Shown one piece after another: positions 42,644 to 50,684 of a stretch of DNA of 64,000 bases. The DNA is taken from assembly GCF_001667505.1 (NCBI RefSeq), contig NZ_LZHZ01000065.1:62001-126000 (forward strand). The letters are read 5' to 3'. The notes under the pieces were generated by a model. That model saw only the letters and a program-made list of their open reading frames with translations. It was not told the DNA's origin and ran no database searches. The translations under genes were made by a program, and so were the position numbers. Origin of the DNA: Mycobacterium sp. ACS1612 (GTDB taxonomy: Bacteria > Actinomycetota > Actinomycetes > Mycobacteriales > Mycobacteriaceae). Positions within the stretch are counted from its first letter, which is position 1. Each line of letters begins with the position of its first letter.

Positions 42644-43861
42644 ATGGGTATTCCCTGCGTCTGGATCCTTGGCGGCTACCAAACCGACTTCGCCCGCAAT
42701 TGGACACGCGAAGGGCGCGACTTCGCCGGTCTGACCGCGGAGGTCGTGCAGCACACGCTCGCCTCGGCGGAGATCGACGCCGGGGACATCGAAGTCGTCC
42801 ATGTCGCCAATGCGTTTGGCGAGATGTTCGCCCGACAGGGTCACCTCGGCGCGATGCCCGCCAGCGTCAACGACGCCTTGTGGGACACGCCCGCATCCCG
42901 CCACGAGGCGGCGTGCGCGTCCGGCAGTGTCGCGACCCTGGCCGCGATGGCGGATCTGCGGTCTGGTGCTTACCGCACCGCACTCGTGATCGGCGTCGAA
43001 CTGGAGAAGACGGTGCCCGGTGACACCGCAGCCCAACATCTCAGCGCCGCCGCGTGGACCAATCATGAGGGCAACGACGCAAAATTCATGTGGCCGTACA
43101 TGTTCGACCGTGTCGCCGAGGAATACGACCGCCGGTACGGCCTCGACGATGCGCATCTGCGTGCCATCGCGACGCTGAACTTCGGCAACGCGCGCGCCAA
43201 TCCGAATGCGCAGACCCGCAATTGGACGGTGCCGCACCCGTTGGCCGCCGACGACGCCAACCCGCCGGTGGAGGGACGGCTGCGCCGGTTCGACTGCAGC
43301 CAGATGACCGACGGCGGGGCAGGCATCGTCCTGGTGACCGACGACTACCTGCGCGACCATCCGGATGCGCGGCCGATCGGCCGGATCGACGGTTGGGGCC
43401 ACCGCACCGTGGGACTCGGCCTGCAACAGAAGCTCGACCGCGCGGCCGACGACCCCTACATCCTTCCCCACGTGCGGTCGGCGGTGCTGGACGCATTCGG
43501 CCGCGCTCACGTCACGCTCGACGACGTTGACGGTTTCGAGGTGCACGACTGCTTCACGCCCAGCGAGTACCTGGCCATCGACCACCTCGGGCTGACTGGG
43601 CCGGGCGAATCATGGAAGGCCATCGAGAACAACGAGATCGGGCTGGGCGGGCGGCTGCCGATCAATCCGAGCGGCGGGCTGATCGGCGGCGGTCATCCGG
43701 TCGGAGCATCCGGGATTCGCATGCTCGTCGACGCGGCCAAACAGGTCAGCGGCGCCGCCGGTGATTACCAAGTCGAGGGCGCGAAGACGTTCGGCACCCT
43801 GAACTTCGGCGGCAGCACCGCGACCACCGTCAGCTTCGTCGTGGCGGGAGGCCCGCGATGA
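42644..43861 (+). CDS. thiolase-family acetyl-CoA acetyltransferase, 405 aa
   Basis: Thiolase-superfamily protein. The nucleophile region is RHEAACASGSVATLAAMADL (Cys about 91), and the C-terminal catalytic loop is NPSGGLIGGGHPVGASGIRML (His about 353). VEVHDCFTPSEYLAIDHLG replaces the NEAF region, typical of the SCP2/lipid-type thiolases. ATG 42644. Overlaps the carotenoid-oxygenase gene by 4 nt, and that gene overlaps a regulator, so three genes form one tight operon. Substrate unknown. Confidence 0.87.
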   Translation: MGIPCVWILGGYQTDFARNWTREGRDFAGLTAEVVQHTLASAEIDAGDIEVVHVANAFGEMFARQGHLGAMPASVNDALWDTPASRHEAACASGSVATLAAMADLRSGAYRTALVIGVELEKTVPGDTAAQHLSAAAWTNHEGNDAKFMWPYMFDRVAEEYDRRYGLDDAHLRAIATLNFGNARANPNAQTRNWTVPHPLAADDANPPVEGRLRRFDCSQMTDGGAGIVLVTDDYLRDHPDARPIGRIDGWGHRTVGLGLQQKLDRAADDPYILPHVRSAVLDAFGRAHVTLDDVDGFEVHDCFTPSEYLAIDHLGLTGPGESWKAIENNEIGLGGRLPINPSGGLIGGGHPVGASGIRMLVDAAKQVSGAAGDYQVEGAKTFGTLNFGGSTATTVSFVVAGGPR

Positions 43862-45369
43862 ACACGGAGATCGTCGGCAAGTTCCTGTCGACGCTGCCAG
43901 AGGACGACGATCACCCCTACCGCACCGGCCCCTGGCGTCCGCAGACCACCGAATGGGACGCCGACGATCTGACCGTGGTGCAGGGCGAACTTCCGACGGA
44001 CCTCGACGGGGTCTACCTGCGCAACACCGAGAATCCGCTGCACCCCGCCCTGAAGGCGTACCATCCGTTCGACGGCGACGGCATGCTGCATGTCGTCGGG
44101 TTCCGCGACGGAAAGGCCTTCTACCGCAACCGCTTTGTCCGCACGGACGGCCTCATCGCGGAGAACGAAGCAGGCGGTCCGCTGTGGCCCGGCCTGGCTG
44201 AACCGGTGTCGCTGTCGAGGCGGGACCGCGGCTGGGGGGCGCGCGGGTTGATGAAGGACGCGTCGAGCACCGACGTCACCGTGCACCGCGGGGTGGCATT
44301 GACGAGCTTCTATCAATGCGGCGATCTCTACCGCCTCGACCCGTACACGGGCGACACGCTCGGCAAGGAGGAGTGGAACGGCGCCTTCCCGTTCGACTGG
44401 GGCGTGTCGGCGCATCCCAAGGTCGACGACGCCACCGGCGAACTGCTGTTCTTCAACTACAGCAAGCAGGCGCCGTACATGCACTACGGCGTGGTTGACG
44501 AGAACAAGGACCTCGTGCACTACGTCGACGTGCCGCTGCCCGGCCCGCGACTCCCCCACGACATGGCGTTCACCGAGAACTACGTGATACTCAACGACTT
44601 TCCGTTGTTCTGGGATCCCGCCCTGTTGGAGCGCAACGCGCATGTGGCACGGTTCCATCGCGATATGCCGTCGCGATTCGCGATTGTCCCCCGCCGGGGC
44701 GACACCATCCGGTGGTTCGAGGCGGAGCCGACGTTCGTGCTGCACTTCACCAACGCCTACGACGACGGCGACTGGGTCGTGCTGGACGGCTTCTTCCAGG
44801 GCGATCCGGAACCGGCCGACAACGGCATGGGTAACAAGTGGGAGCGGGCATTTCGCTTCCTCGCGTTGGACCGGATGCAGGCGCGGATGCACCGGTGGCG
44901 CTTCAACCTCGTCACAGGGCAGGTGTCTGAAGAACAACTGTCGGACAGCATCACCGAGTTCGGCATGATCAACTCCGGTTACGCCGGAACGCCGTACCGT
45001 TATGCGTATGCGGCGACCGGCAAGCCGTCCTGGTTCCTGTTCGACGGTCTGGTCAAACACGATCTGCACACCGGCGCCGAAGAGCGGTTCGCTTTCGGCG
45101 ACGGCGTCTACGGCAGCGAAACAGCGATGGCGCCGCGGGTCGGCAGCACAGGTGAGGACGACGGCTATCTGGTCACGCTGACCACCGACATGATCGCCGA
45201 CGCCTCGTACTGCCTGGTGTTCGACGCTGCCAGAGTCAGTGACGGCCCGGTGTGCAAACTGGCGCTGCCGGAGCGTATTTCGAGTGGGACTCACTCCACC
45301 TGGGCGCCGGGTTCGCAGCTGCGCCGGTGGCGCGAGGCCGACTCCGCGGCGGCCGCGATCGGGCTGTAG
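43858..45369 (+). CDS. carotenoid cleavage oxygenase family protein, 503 aa
   Basis: Non-heme iron dioxygenase of the carotenoid/lignostilbene cleavage family, which splits a C=C bond to two carbonyls. The four iron His are recognisable in DWGVSAHPKVDD (about 185), RLPHDMAFTENY (about 235), TFVLHFTNAY (about 300) and SSGTHSTWAPG (about 480). PFDGDGMLHVVGFRDGKAFYRNRFVRT is the family opening. Full length. Coupled with a thiolase and a double HxlR regulator, it may cleave an aromatic or isoprenoid substrate that then enters beta-oxidation. Confidence 0.9.
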   Translation: MNTEIVGKFLSTLPEDDDHPYRTGPWRPQTTEWDADDLTVVQGELPTDLDGVYLRNTENPLHPALKAYHPFDGDGMLHVVGFRDGKAFYRNRFVRTDGLIAENEAGGPLWPGLAEPVSLSRRDRGWGARGLMKDASSTDVTVHRGVALTSFYQCGDLYRLDPYTGDTLGKEEWNGAFPFDWGVSAHPKVDDATGELLFFNYSKQAPYMHYGVVDENKDLVHYVDVPLPGPRLPHDMAFTENYVILNDFPLFWDPALLERNAHVARFHRDMPSRFAIVPRRGDTIRWFEAEPTFVLHFTNAYDDGDWVVLDGFFQGDPEPADNGMGNKWERAFRFLALDRMQARMHRWRFNLVTGQVSEEQLSDSITEFGMINSGYAGTPYRYAYAATGKPSWFLFDGLVKHDLHTGAEERFAFGDGVYGSETAMAPRVGSTGEDDGYLVTLTTDMIADASYCLVFDAARVSDGPVCKLALPERISSGTHSTWAPGSQLRRWREADSAAAAIGL

Positions 45370-46250
45370 TGGAGCGGCCCGAGCCCAACGCCGTCGCCCA
45401 GATGCTCGGACTGCTCGGCGACGAGTGGACGCTGCTGGTGGTTCAGCAGGCGTTGCTCGGCGCGACACGGTTCGCGGAATTCAAGGCGCGGCTTCCGATC
45501 TCGAATTCGGTGCTGACGCGCCGGCTGCAGGCGCTCACCCGCGACGGCCTGCTGGACCGCCGCGAATACCAGACCAACCCCACCCGTGCCGAATACCTGG
45601 TGACGCCGCGCAGCCGGTCGCTGTGGCCGGTGCTGCTGTCGATCTGGCAGTGGGAGCGCCGCTGGGTGCCAGACCACGCCGAGACGCTGCCCAGCATGCG
45701 GCACCTGGCCTGCGGAGCGGACTTCAGCCCGCTGATCGTGTGCCGCGCATGCGGTGACGGCGTCAGCGACAAAGACGTTGTCGCGCAATGGGGCCCGAGC
45801 GGTTCGTGGCCGCGGTCGATTCCCGTCGCGTCGACACGGCGCCGGTCCGATCAGCGCGACGCCGCGGGTGTGTTTCCACAGACGATGAGCGTGCTGGGCA
45901 ACCGCTGGGGCTTCGCGCTTCTGGTCGCGGCGTTCGTCGGAATGAGCCGCTTCACGGACTTCCAGAACCAACTCGCCGCCCCGCCGGCATCCATCGCCGA
46001 CAGGCTGTCGATCTTCACCGCGAACGACGTGCTTGTCTGCGCCGAAGGCCGGTACCGGCTCACCGAGAAGGGCCGCGCCCTGTTTGCTGTGCTGGTATTG
46101 GGGCTGCAGTGGGCGCAACGGTGGTTCCCGTCGCGAGAAGGTCCGGCGGTAGTGGTGACGCACACCGGCTGCGGCGACCGGTTCACGGGGGTGCTCCGCT
46201 GCGACCAGTGTGCGCAGCGATTGACAGGTGCCCAGGTGGGAGCAATTTAG
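45369..46250 (+). CDS. transcriptional regulator with two tandem HxlR domains, 293 aa
   Basis: Two winged-helix HxlR-type domains in one chain. The first is at about 8-100 (MLGLLGDEWTLLVVQQALLGATRFAEFKARLPISNSVLTRRLQAL), the second at about 165-260 (MSVLGNRWGFALLVAAFVGMSRFTDFQNQLAAPPASIADRLSIF). Each is followed by a Cys-containing segment (VCRACGDGV; RCDQCAQRL) that may bind metal or sense redox state. GTG 45369 shares its G with the dioxygenase stop TAG. A probable local regulator of the thiolase-dioxygenase operon. Confidence 0.88.
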   Translation: MERPEPNAVAQMLGLLGDEWTLLVVQQALLGATRFAEFKARLPISNSVLTRRLQALTRDGLLDRREYQTNPTRAEYLVTPRSRSLWPVLLSIWQWERRWVPDHAETLPSMRHLACGADFSPLIVCRACGDGVSDKDVVAQWGPSGSWPRSIPVASTRRRSDQRDAAGVFPQTMSVLGNRWGFALLVAAFVGMSRFTDFQNQLAAPPASIADRLSIFTANDVLVCAEGRYRLTEKGRALFAVLVLGLQWAQRWFPSREGPAVVVTHTGCGDRFTGVLRCDQCAQRLTGAQVGAI

Positions 46251-46253
46251 GGG

Positions 46254-46280
46254 CTAGCACTCTTGCATTGAGAGTGCTAG
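46254..46280. promoter_or_regulatory. CIRCE element (HrcA operator)
   Basis: CTAGCACTC-N9-GAGTGCTAG, with the palindrome extending one more base each side, is a near-perfect CIRCE (consensus TTAGCACTC-N9-GAGTGCTAA, differing only at the outer base pair). It lies 73 bp upstream of the Hsp20 start and starts 4 bp after the HxlR stop. HrcA binding and heat induction follow from established knowledge of the element. Confidence 0.95.
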
Positions 46281-46352
46281 CCTGGGGGTGCACAGTGATT
46301 TGGCTGCCCGCCAGGGTGGCGGGCTCTGAGGCGACTTAGGAGGTGGATTGCT

Positions 46353-46802
46353 GTGCTGCGCTTCGACCCGTTCAGTGACCTTGATGCCTTGACCCGGAGC
46401 TTGCTGACGAACCAGGCCGGATCAAGTCGTACCCCGCGGTTCATGCCGATGGATCTGTGCAAGATCGAGGATCATTACCTGCTGACGGCCGACCTACCGG
46501 GCGTCGATCCGGGTTCCGTCGACGTCAGCGTCGACAACGGCACGCTGACCATCACCGCACACCGCACCGCCCGATCCGAGGACTCTGTCCAGTGGTTGGC
46601 CAACGAGAGGTTCTTCGGCTCCTACCGCAGGCAGTTGTCGCTCGGCGAAGGCATTGACGCATCGGCGATCTCGGCGACTTACGAGAACGGGGTGCTGACC
46701 GTCACCATCCCGCTGGCCGAACGCGCCAAGCCTCGCAAGATCGACGTCGCCCACGGTGGCGGCAGGAAGTCGATCGAGCCGACGACCGTCGAATCCGAGT
46801 AA
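46353..46802 (+). CDS. Hsp20/alpha-crystallin small heat-shock protein, 149 aa
   Basis: ATP-independent chaperone. The N-terminal arm MLRFDPFSDLDALTRSLL is followed by the alpha-crystallin domain: MDLCKIEDHYLLTADLPGVDPGSVDVSVDNGTLTI (about 32-66) and FFGSYRRQLSLGEGIDASAISATYENGVLTVTIPLAE (about 89-125), with the GVLTVTIP signature. GTG 46353 after TTAGGAGG. Close in type to the M. leprae 18-kDa antigen group. The CIRCE upstream makes it an HrcA-regulated heat-shock gene. Confidence 0.95.
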   Translation: MLRFDPFSDLDALTRSLLTNQAGSSRTPRFMPMDLCKIEDHYLLTADLPGVDPGSVDVSVDNGTLTITAHRTARSEDSVQWLANERFFGSYRRQLSLGEGIDASAISATYENGVLTVTIPLAERAKPRKIDVAHGGGRKSIEPTTVESE

Positions 46803-46820
46803 CTGACGCGCGGCCTCGAG

Positions 46821-46868
46821 ACTGCGGACAGATCGCGAATCAGCGCCCAGCTGCGGTCCGTCCGCAGT
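46821..46868. terminator. inverted repeat between convergent genes, possible bidirectional terminator
   Basis: ACTGCGGAC (46821-46829) and GTCCGCAGT (46860-46868) are perfect 9-bp arms separated by 30 nt that hold further GC-rich self-complementarity. The repeat occupies the 76-bp gap between the Hsp20 stop and the convergent GNAT stop. No T-run. Position rather than sequence supports a terminator role. Confidence 0.4.
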
Positions 46869-46878
46869 TTCGGCGTGT

Positions 46879-47475
46879 CTAGACGTGTTTGGCCAACCGG
46901 TAGCGCAGGTTGTTGCGCACCGCGGGCCATTCGATGTCGAGGATCGAATACACCACCGTGTCGCGGCGCGACCCGTCCGGCAGCACCTGATGGCTGCGCA
47001 GCACACCGTCGAGCTTGGCGCCCAGCCGCTCGATGGCCGCGCGGCTGGTGAAGTTGAAGAAATGTGTGCGGAATTCGACCGCGACGCAGTTCAATTCGTC
47101 GAACGCGTGGCCGAGCATCAGCAGCTTAGTTTCGGAGTTCACGCCGCTTCGCCGCGCCGACGCCACGTACCACGTGTTGCCGATCTCCAACCGTCGGTTC
47201 GGTGCGTCGACGTTGAGGTAGCTCGACGACCCGAGGAAGCTGCCGTCGAGGCCACGTACCACAAGCGTCAACCCGGTATCGGGTTGCTGCGCCGCCAACC
47301 GCATCTCGAGCCACTGCTCGGCGATTCCCGCCTTCGGCGCCGAAGTGAACCACAGCCGACCCAGCTCGCCGTCGGCGGCGGCTGCGGCGATCTCCGGAAG
47401 ATGTTCTCGGGCAAGCGGTTCCAGTGTCACCCAATGCTGGCCGGTCAACGAGACCGGTTCGACAAACCCGCTCAA
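46879..47475 (-). CDS. GNAT-family N-acetyltransferase, 198 aa
   Basis: RimJ/RimL-type acetyltransferase. VTLEPLAREHLPEIAAAAADGE opens the fold, GSFLGSSSYLNVDAPNRRLEIGNTWYVASARRSGVNSETKLLMLGHAF is the acetyl-CoA region, and VAVEFRTHFFNFTSRAAIERLGAKLDGVLR is the typical motif B. The start is TTG 47475, overlapping the upstream stop as TTGA. Substrate may be a protein N-terminus or a small amine; unknown. Confidence 0.8.
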   Translation of the reverse strand: MSGFVEPVSLTGQHWVTLEPLAREHLPEIAAAAADGELGRLWFTSAPKAGIAEQWLEMRLAAQQPDTGLTLVVRGLDGSFLGSSSYLNVDAPNRRLEIGNTWYVASARRSGVNSETKLLMLGHAFDELNCVAVEFRTHFFNFTSRAAIERLGAKLDGVLRSHQVLPDGSRRDTVVYSILDIEWPAVRNNLRYRLAKHV

Positions 47476-47897
47476 GACGCCGCCGACCACGACGCCAACA
47501 TCGCCCACACCGACAGCACCATCGCGCACACCGCGGCGGCACCGCCAAGGTACAGTCCGTAACCCGCCGAGACCGGCGCGTACACGTACAACCGGTAGTA
47601 CCACGCGGTCAGCACCACCAGGAGCACGGAGATGGTCAGCGCCGCGGACGATGCCAGTCGGCCGAACAACCCGCGCGCGGCCATCGCGCCCGCGACGATC
47701 AACGTCGACGCCAGCAGCACGATGAGTTGACCGACGCCGAATCCCGGCGGAGGCACCGGCATGCTGCCGACGATTCCGCCGATCGCAGTCGCCCGCCCAC
47801 CGCCATCGGCTCGGCTGGTCAGCCACGGCAACCAGACACTGACCGCGAGCACCGCCGCACACAACACCACCAGCCAACCGGGGCGTAGGCGTGCCAT
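47472..47897 (-). CDS. conserved membrane protein, 141 aa
   Basis: Not assigned. Four hydrophobic helices: WLVVLCAAVLAVSVWLPWL (about 8-26), VGQLIVLLASTLIVAGAMAA, SAALTISVLLVVLTAWYY and LYLGGAAAVCAMVLSVWAML. The loop after helix 1 (TSRADGGGRATAIGGIVGSMPVPPPGFGVG) is extracytoplasmic in the likely topology. Coupled to the downstream acetyltransferase by a 4-nt overlap. Confidence 0.65.
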   Translation of the reverse strand: MARLRPGWLVVLCAAVLAVSVWLPWLTSRADGGGRATAIGGIVGSMPVPPPGFGVGQLIVLLASTLIVAGAMAARGLFGRLASSAALTISVLLVVLTAWYYRLYVYAPVSAGYGLYLGGAAAVCAMVLSVWAMLASWSAAS

Positions 47898-47906
47898 TCG
47901 CTCAGA

Positions 47907-48707
47907 CTATCGGCTGCGGGCCGCCGTCCACGTCAACGCGTAGTCGGCCACGTCGCTCCAACCGTCCAGCGCCGCCGTCAAATGCGGCCGGTGCTCGAAC
48001 AACTTGAAATCGGTCGCGGCCGGGGACCGGCGATATCGGTTGAAGTTCTCGTACACCATCGACGCGGGCACGATGTGATCGCGGCCGCCGGCGATCAGCA
48101 ACAACGGTGCCCGGTCCTTACGGAAATCGACCGTCGTCGCCGCCTTGTCCCTGTTGGTGAAGTTGGCCACCGCCGCCTGGAACAACGGCCGGCCCGGTGC
48201 CGGGATCGCCAGCTTGTCGCGCCACGAGTCCGACTCCTCGCGCGAGACGGTGTTCGCGAACGCGTAGTGGAACTGCGCGGGCGTGAGAGGCACTGCGCGA
48301 CGGATGTTTCCCGGATTGCGGAACACCGGAAACGTCGATCTCAGCACCGACAGCGGCAACCGGTAGACGCCGCGGGGCGCGGCGGGATGAATCGCCACAC
48401 CGGCCCGTCCCAACCCTTTGCACAGCAGCATCTGGGTGATCAGTCCGCCGAACGAGTGGCCCATCAGAATGGGCGGTTCGGGCAGCCCGCGCACGAATGC
48501 GGCGTAATGATCAACCACCTCGGCGACACCGATGTCGGCGGGCGCCTTGGTGTGGTCGAGTTCTTCCTCGTATGCGGACACCCCTGGCCATGCGGGTGCA
48601 TGCACCGTGTGTCCCGCCGCGCGGTAACGCTCGACCCATCCCCGCCAACTGTGCGGCGACATCCACAAGCCGTGGATCAGGACGATAGGTGTCGTGTCGG
48701 TTGTCAT
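47907..48707 (-). CDS. alpha/beta-fold hydrolase, 266 aa
   Basis: Soluble serine hydrolase. Oxyanion region IVLIHGLWMSPHSW (about 8-21), nucleophile elbow MGHSFGGLI (Ser about 84), acid in IAGGRDHIVPASM (about 210) and His in FEHRPHLTAAL (about 245). The type is a non-heme haloperoxidase/lipase-like alpha/beta hydrolase. Start ATG 48707; it lies 9 nt upstream of the membrane gene and is probably in the same transcript. Substrate unknown. Confidence 0.83.
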   Translation of the reverse strand: MTTDTTPIVLIHGLWMSPHSWRGWVERYRAAGHTVHAPAWPGVSAYEEELDHTKAPADIGVAEVVDHYAAFVRGLPEPPILMGHSFGGLITQMLLCKGLGRAGVAIHPAAPRGVYRLPLSVLRSTFPVFRNPGNIRRAVPLTPAQFHYAFANTVSREESDSWRDKLAIPAPGRPLFQAAVANFTNRDKAATTVDFRKDRAPLLLIAGGRDHIVPASMVYENFNRYRRSPAATDFKLFEHRPHLTAALDGWSDVADYALTWTAARSR

Positions 48708-48751
48708 CGTCTCTATTGTGGAGTGCCTGCACCTATTAATGGGAGAATTGC

Positions 48752-49198
48752 ATGAGCGACCTTCCGGAGTGGGCTCGTCGGCTTGACCTGTCCCCTCACC
48801 CCGAGGGCGGCTGGTTCAAGGAGACCTGGCGCAGCGAACTGGCGATGCCGCAGTCCGCGTTGCCACCCGACTACACCGGACCGCGCAGCGCAGGCACCGC
48901 AATCTTGTTCCTGCTCATGCCCGGTCAGCAGTCCGCATGGCACACCGTGCGCAGCGCGGAACTGTGGCTCTATCACCTCGGCGGTCCGTTGGTGTTGCAG
49001 ATCGGCGCCGAACAAGAAACGGCCACAAGGCATCTGCTGGGCGCCGATATCGTCGCCGGTGAGCAGCCGCAGATCATCGTGCCGCCGGGACACTGGCAGC
49101 GGGCCAGGCCTCAGGGCGACCAGCCGTGCCTGGTCAGCTGTGTGGTGGTTCCGGGGTTCGACTTCGCCGACTTCGCGATGGCCGCGCCTACCGACTGA
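48752..49198 (+). CDS. cupin-like DUF985 family protein, 148 aa
   Basis: Small beta-barrel protein of the DUF985 family. LDLSPHPEGGWFKETWRS (about 11-28), AILFLLMPGQQSAWHTVRSAELWLYHLGGPL (about 49-80) and VPPGHWQRARP (about 110-120) are characteristic; His residues of the barrel may hold a metal or sugar. ATG 48752. It overlaps the convergent beta-keto-acid cleavage gene by 11 nt. Function unknown. Confidence 0.83.
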   Translation: MSDLPEWARRLDLSPHPEGGWFKETWRSELAMPQSALPPDYTGPRSAGTAILFLLMPGQQSAWHTVRSAELWLYHLGGPLVLQIGAEQETATRHLLGADIVAGEQPQIIVPPGHWQRARPQGDQPCLVSCVVVPGFDFADFAMAAPTD

Positions 49199-49934
49199 GC
49201 AGCTGCACCGCGGCGGATACCAGCGCCTCGTTGTCGGGCGCGGTCGAACCGTCCGGCAGCCGCAGCGTGTCCTCCATTCCGATCCGGGTTTGCACGCCGC
49301 GTTTCCCCGCGTGTTCCAGTAGCGGCCAACAGCTTTCGTCGAGGCCATGCAACAGCACCGGCGCGGGCGAACCTGCCGCCGTCACCTGGCTGAGCAACTC
49401 GTCGGCGGTGGCCGTATCGCCGTCGCCCTGCAGTTCGATCATCACCCGCATGCAATGCCGGGCGACCTCGGAGGCCGCCCATGATTCGGCCGCCTCCGCG
49501 TGAAAAATGCCGACCTCGACGCCGAGGCCCTTGCTCAGCAGCAACCGGGCGAGGTCTTCCGAGCCCGGCTCGTGCCAGTTCACCGATGCGAAGTCGGGCA
49601 GCACGGTCCATCCGTCGACCGCGCGCAGTCGCGCCTCGACGTCGGGCAGCGCCCAATATCCCGTCGTCACGCCCAACGGCAGACCCGGCACCGCGTGCCG
49701 GACCGCGGCCACCGCGGCGTCGACATGCTCGGGCGCCAGCGAGTCGACGCCATCGTCATCCTTGGGGTGCATGTGCACCGCCTTGGCACCCGCGCGGTGC
49801 GCCGCGAGCGCCGCGCTCGCCAACTGTTCGGGCGTCACCGGCAGGTTCGGATGCGCATCCGGTGTGCGGGCGCCGTTGATACACGCTTTGACGTAAATCT
49901 CGGGGATCTCGGGGATCTTGGGGCTAGTGGGCAC
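49188..49934 (-). CDS. BKACE-family beta-keto acid cleavage enzyme, 248 aa
   Basis: Zinc TIM-barrel enzyme that condenses a beta-keto acid with acetyl-CoA to give acetoacetate and a CoA ester (3-keto-5-aminohexanoate cleavage family). YVKACINGARTPDAHPNLPVTPEQLA is the family opening, AVHMHPKDDDG the HxH metal pair (about 53-55), and GIFHAEAAESW and TRIGMEDTLRLPDG the later strands. At 248 aa it is shorter than typical (about 270-310). The actual keto acid is unknown. Confidence 0.78.
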   Translation of the reverse strand: MPTSPKIPEIPEIYVKACINGARTPDAHPNLPVTPEQLASAALAAHRAGAKAVHMHPKDDDGVDSLAPEHVDAAVAAVRHAVPGLPLGVTTGYWALPDVEARLRAVDGWTVLPDFASVNWHEPGSEDLARLLLSKGLGVEVGIFHAEAAESWAASEVARHCMRVMIELQGDGDTATADELLSQVTAAGSPAPVLLHGLDESCWPLLEHAGKRGVQTRIGMEDTLRLPDGSTAPDNEALVSAAVQLLSR

Positions 49935-49971
49935 CCGATCATCTTTGCGCCTCGCGGAGCAGCGATCACTA

Positions 49972-49999
49972 CCTTATCGTTACCTTATCTCCGCCTTAT
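49972..49999 (+). repeat. three phased CCTTAT repeats in promoter region
   Basis: CCTTAT occurs at 49972, 49983 and 49994, each 11 bp from the last, in an AT-rich stretch between the divergent BKACE gene and the SDR at 50054. One helical turn spacing puts all copies on one face, as for regulators that bind direct repeats cooperatively (OmpR-type response regulators, for example). Regulator unknown. Confidence 0.5.
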
Positions 50000-50053
50000 T
50001 TTTCTTAAGAACTGGTGTACTGTGAGGGCTCGCAGCGACAGAAGGAAACCGAC

Positions 50054-50683
50054 ATGCATCACTCACCCGCACGGATTGTCCTGGTCACCGGTGGTTCCAG
50101 GGGCATCGGCGCCGATGTCGCGCTGCAACTCGCCGGCTCCGACACGCACGTCATCGTCAACTACCGGGAGAACGCCGTGGATGCCGAGACCACCGCGCGG
50201 ACCATCCGATTCGCGGGCGGCCACGCGTCGACGTTGCGCGCCGATCTGTCCGACGAGGGCGAGTGCGCGGCGATGATCGACGCCGTCAAGGCCGACTTCG
50301 GGCGGCTGGACGCGCTGATTCTCAACGCGTCGGTCGGCGCCGAGCCTGGAGCCAATCCCGGTTACGCGCAGCGTCGCAACCGGGACGCCCAGCGCCGCCT
50401 CGCGTTGATGGCCCTTCCGCTGATGCCTGCCGGCGGCCGCATCGTCTTCGTCACCAGCCACCAGGCCCACTTCTATCCGTACAAGGCGGTGCCGAAGGGG
50501 TACACGGCCGTCGCCGCGAGCAAGCGTGCCGGCGAGGCCACTCTGAACGCGATGCGGCCCGAATTCCGGCGTGCCGGTGTGCATTTGACGGTCGTCGCCG
50601 GCAGGGACAATGACTTCGCCAGCGCGATCGTGAACGCGGCCAATACCGCGAACCCGTCCGGAATCGTCTACGTCGCGGCCTGA
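50054..50683 (+). CDS. SDR-family oxidoreductase, 209 aa
   Basis: Short SDR. Cofactor motif IVLVTGGSRGIGADVALQL (about 8-26), LNASVG replaces NNAG (Leu-Asn-Ala), catalytic Ser in FVTSHQAHFYPYKAVPKGYTAVAASKRAGE with Tyr and Lys present. The C-terminus is short and lacks the usual substrate-loop length, ending PSGIVYVAA. ATG 50054 after GAAGGA. Its stop sits 1 nt from the convergent VOC gene stop. Substrate unknown. Confidence 0.78.
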   Translation: MHHSPARIVLVTGGSRGIGADVALQLAGSDTHVIVNYRENAVDAETTARTIRFAGGHASTLRADLSDEGECAAMIDAVKADFGRLDALILNASVGAEPGANPGYAQRRNRDAQRRLALMALPLMPAGGRIVFVTSHQAHFYPYKAVPKGYTAVAASKRAGEATLNAMRPEFRRAGVHLTVVAGRDNDFASAIVNAANTANPSGIVYVAA

Positions 50684-50684
50684 T

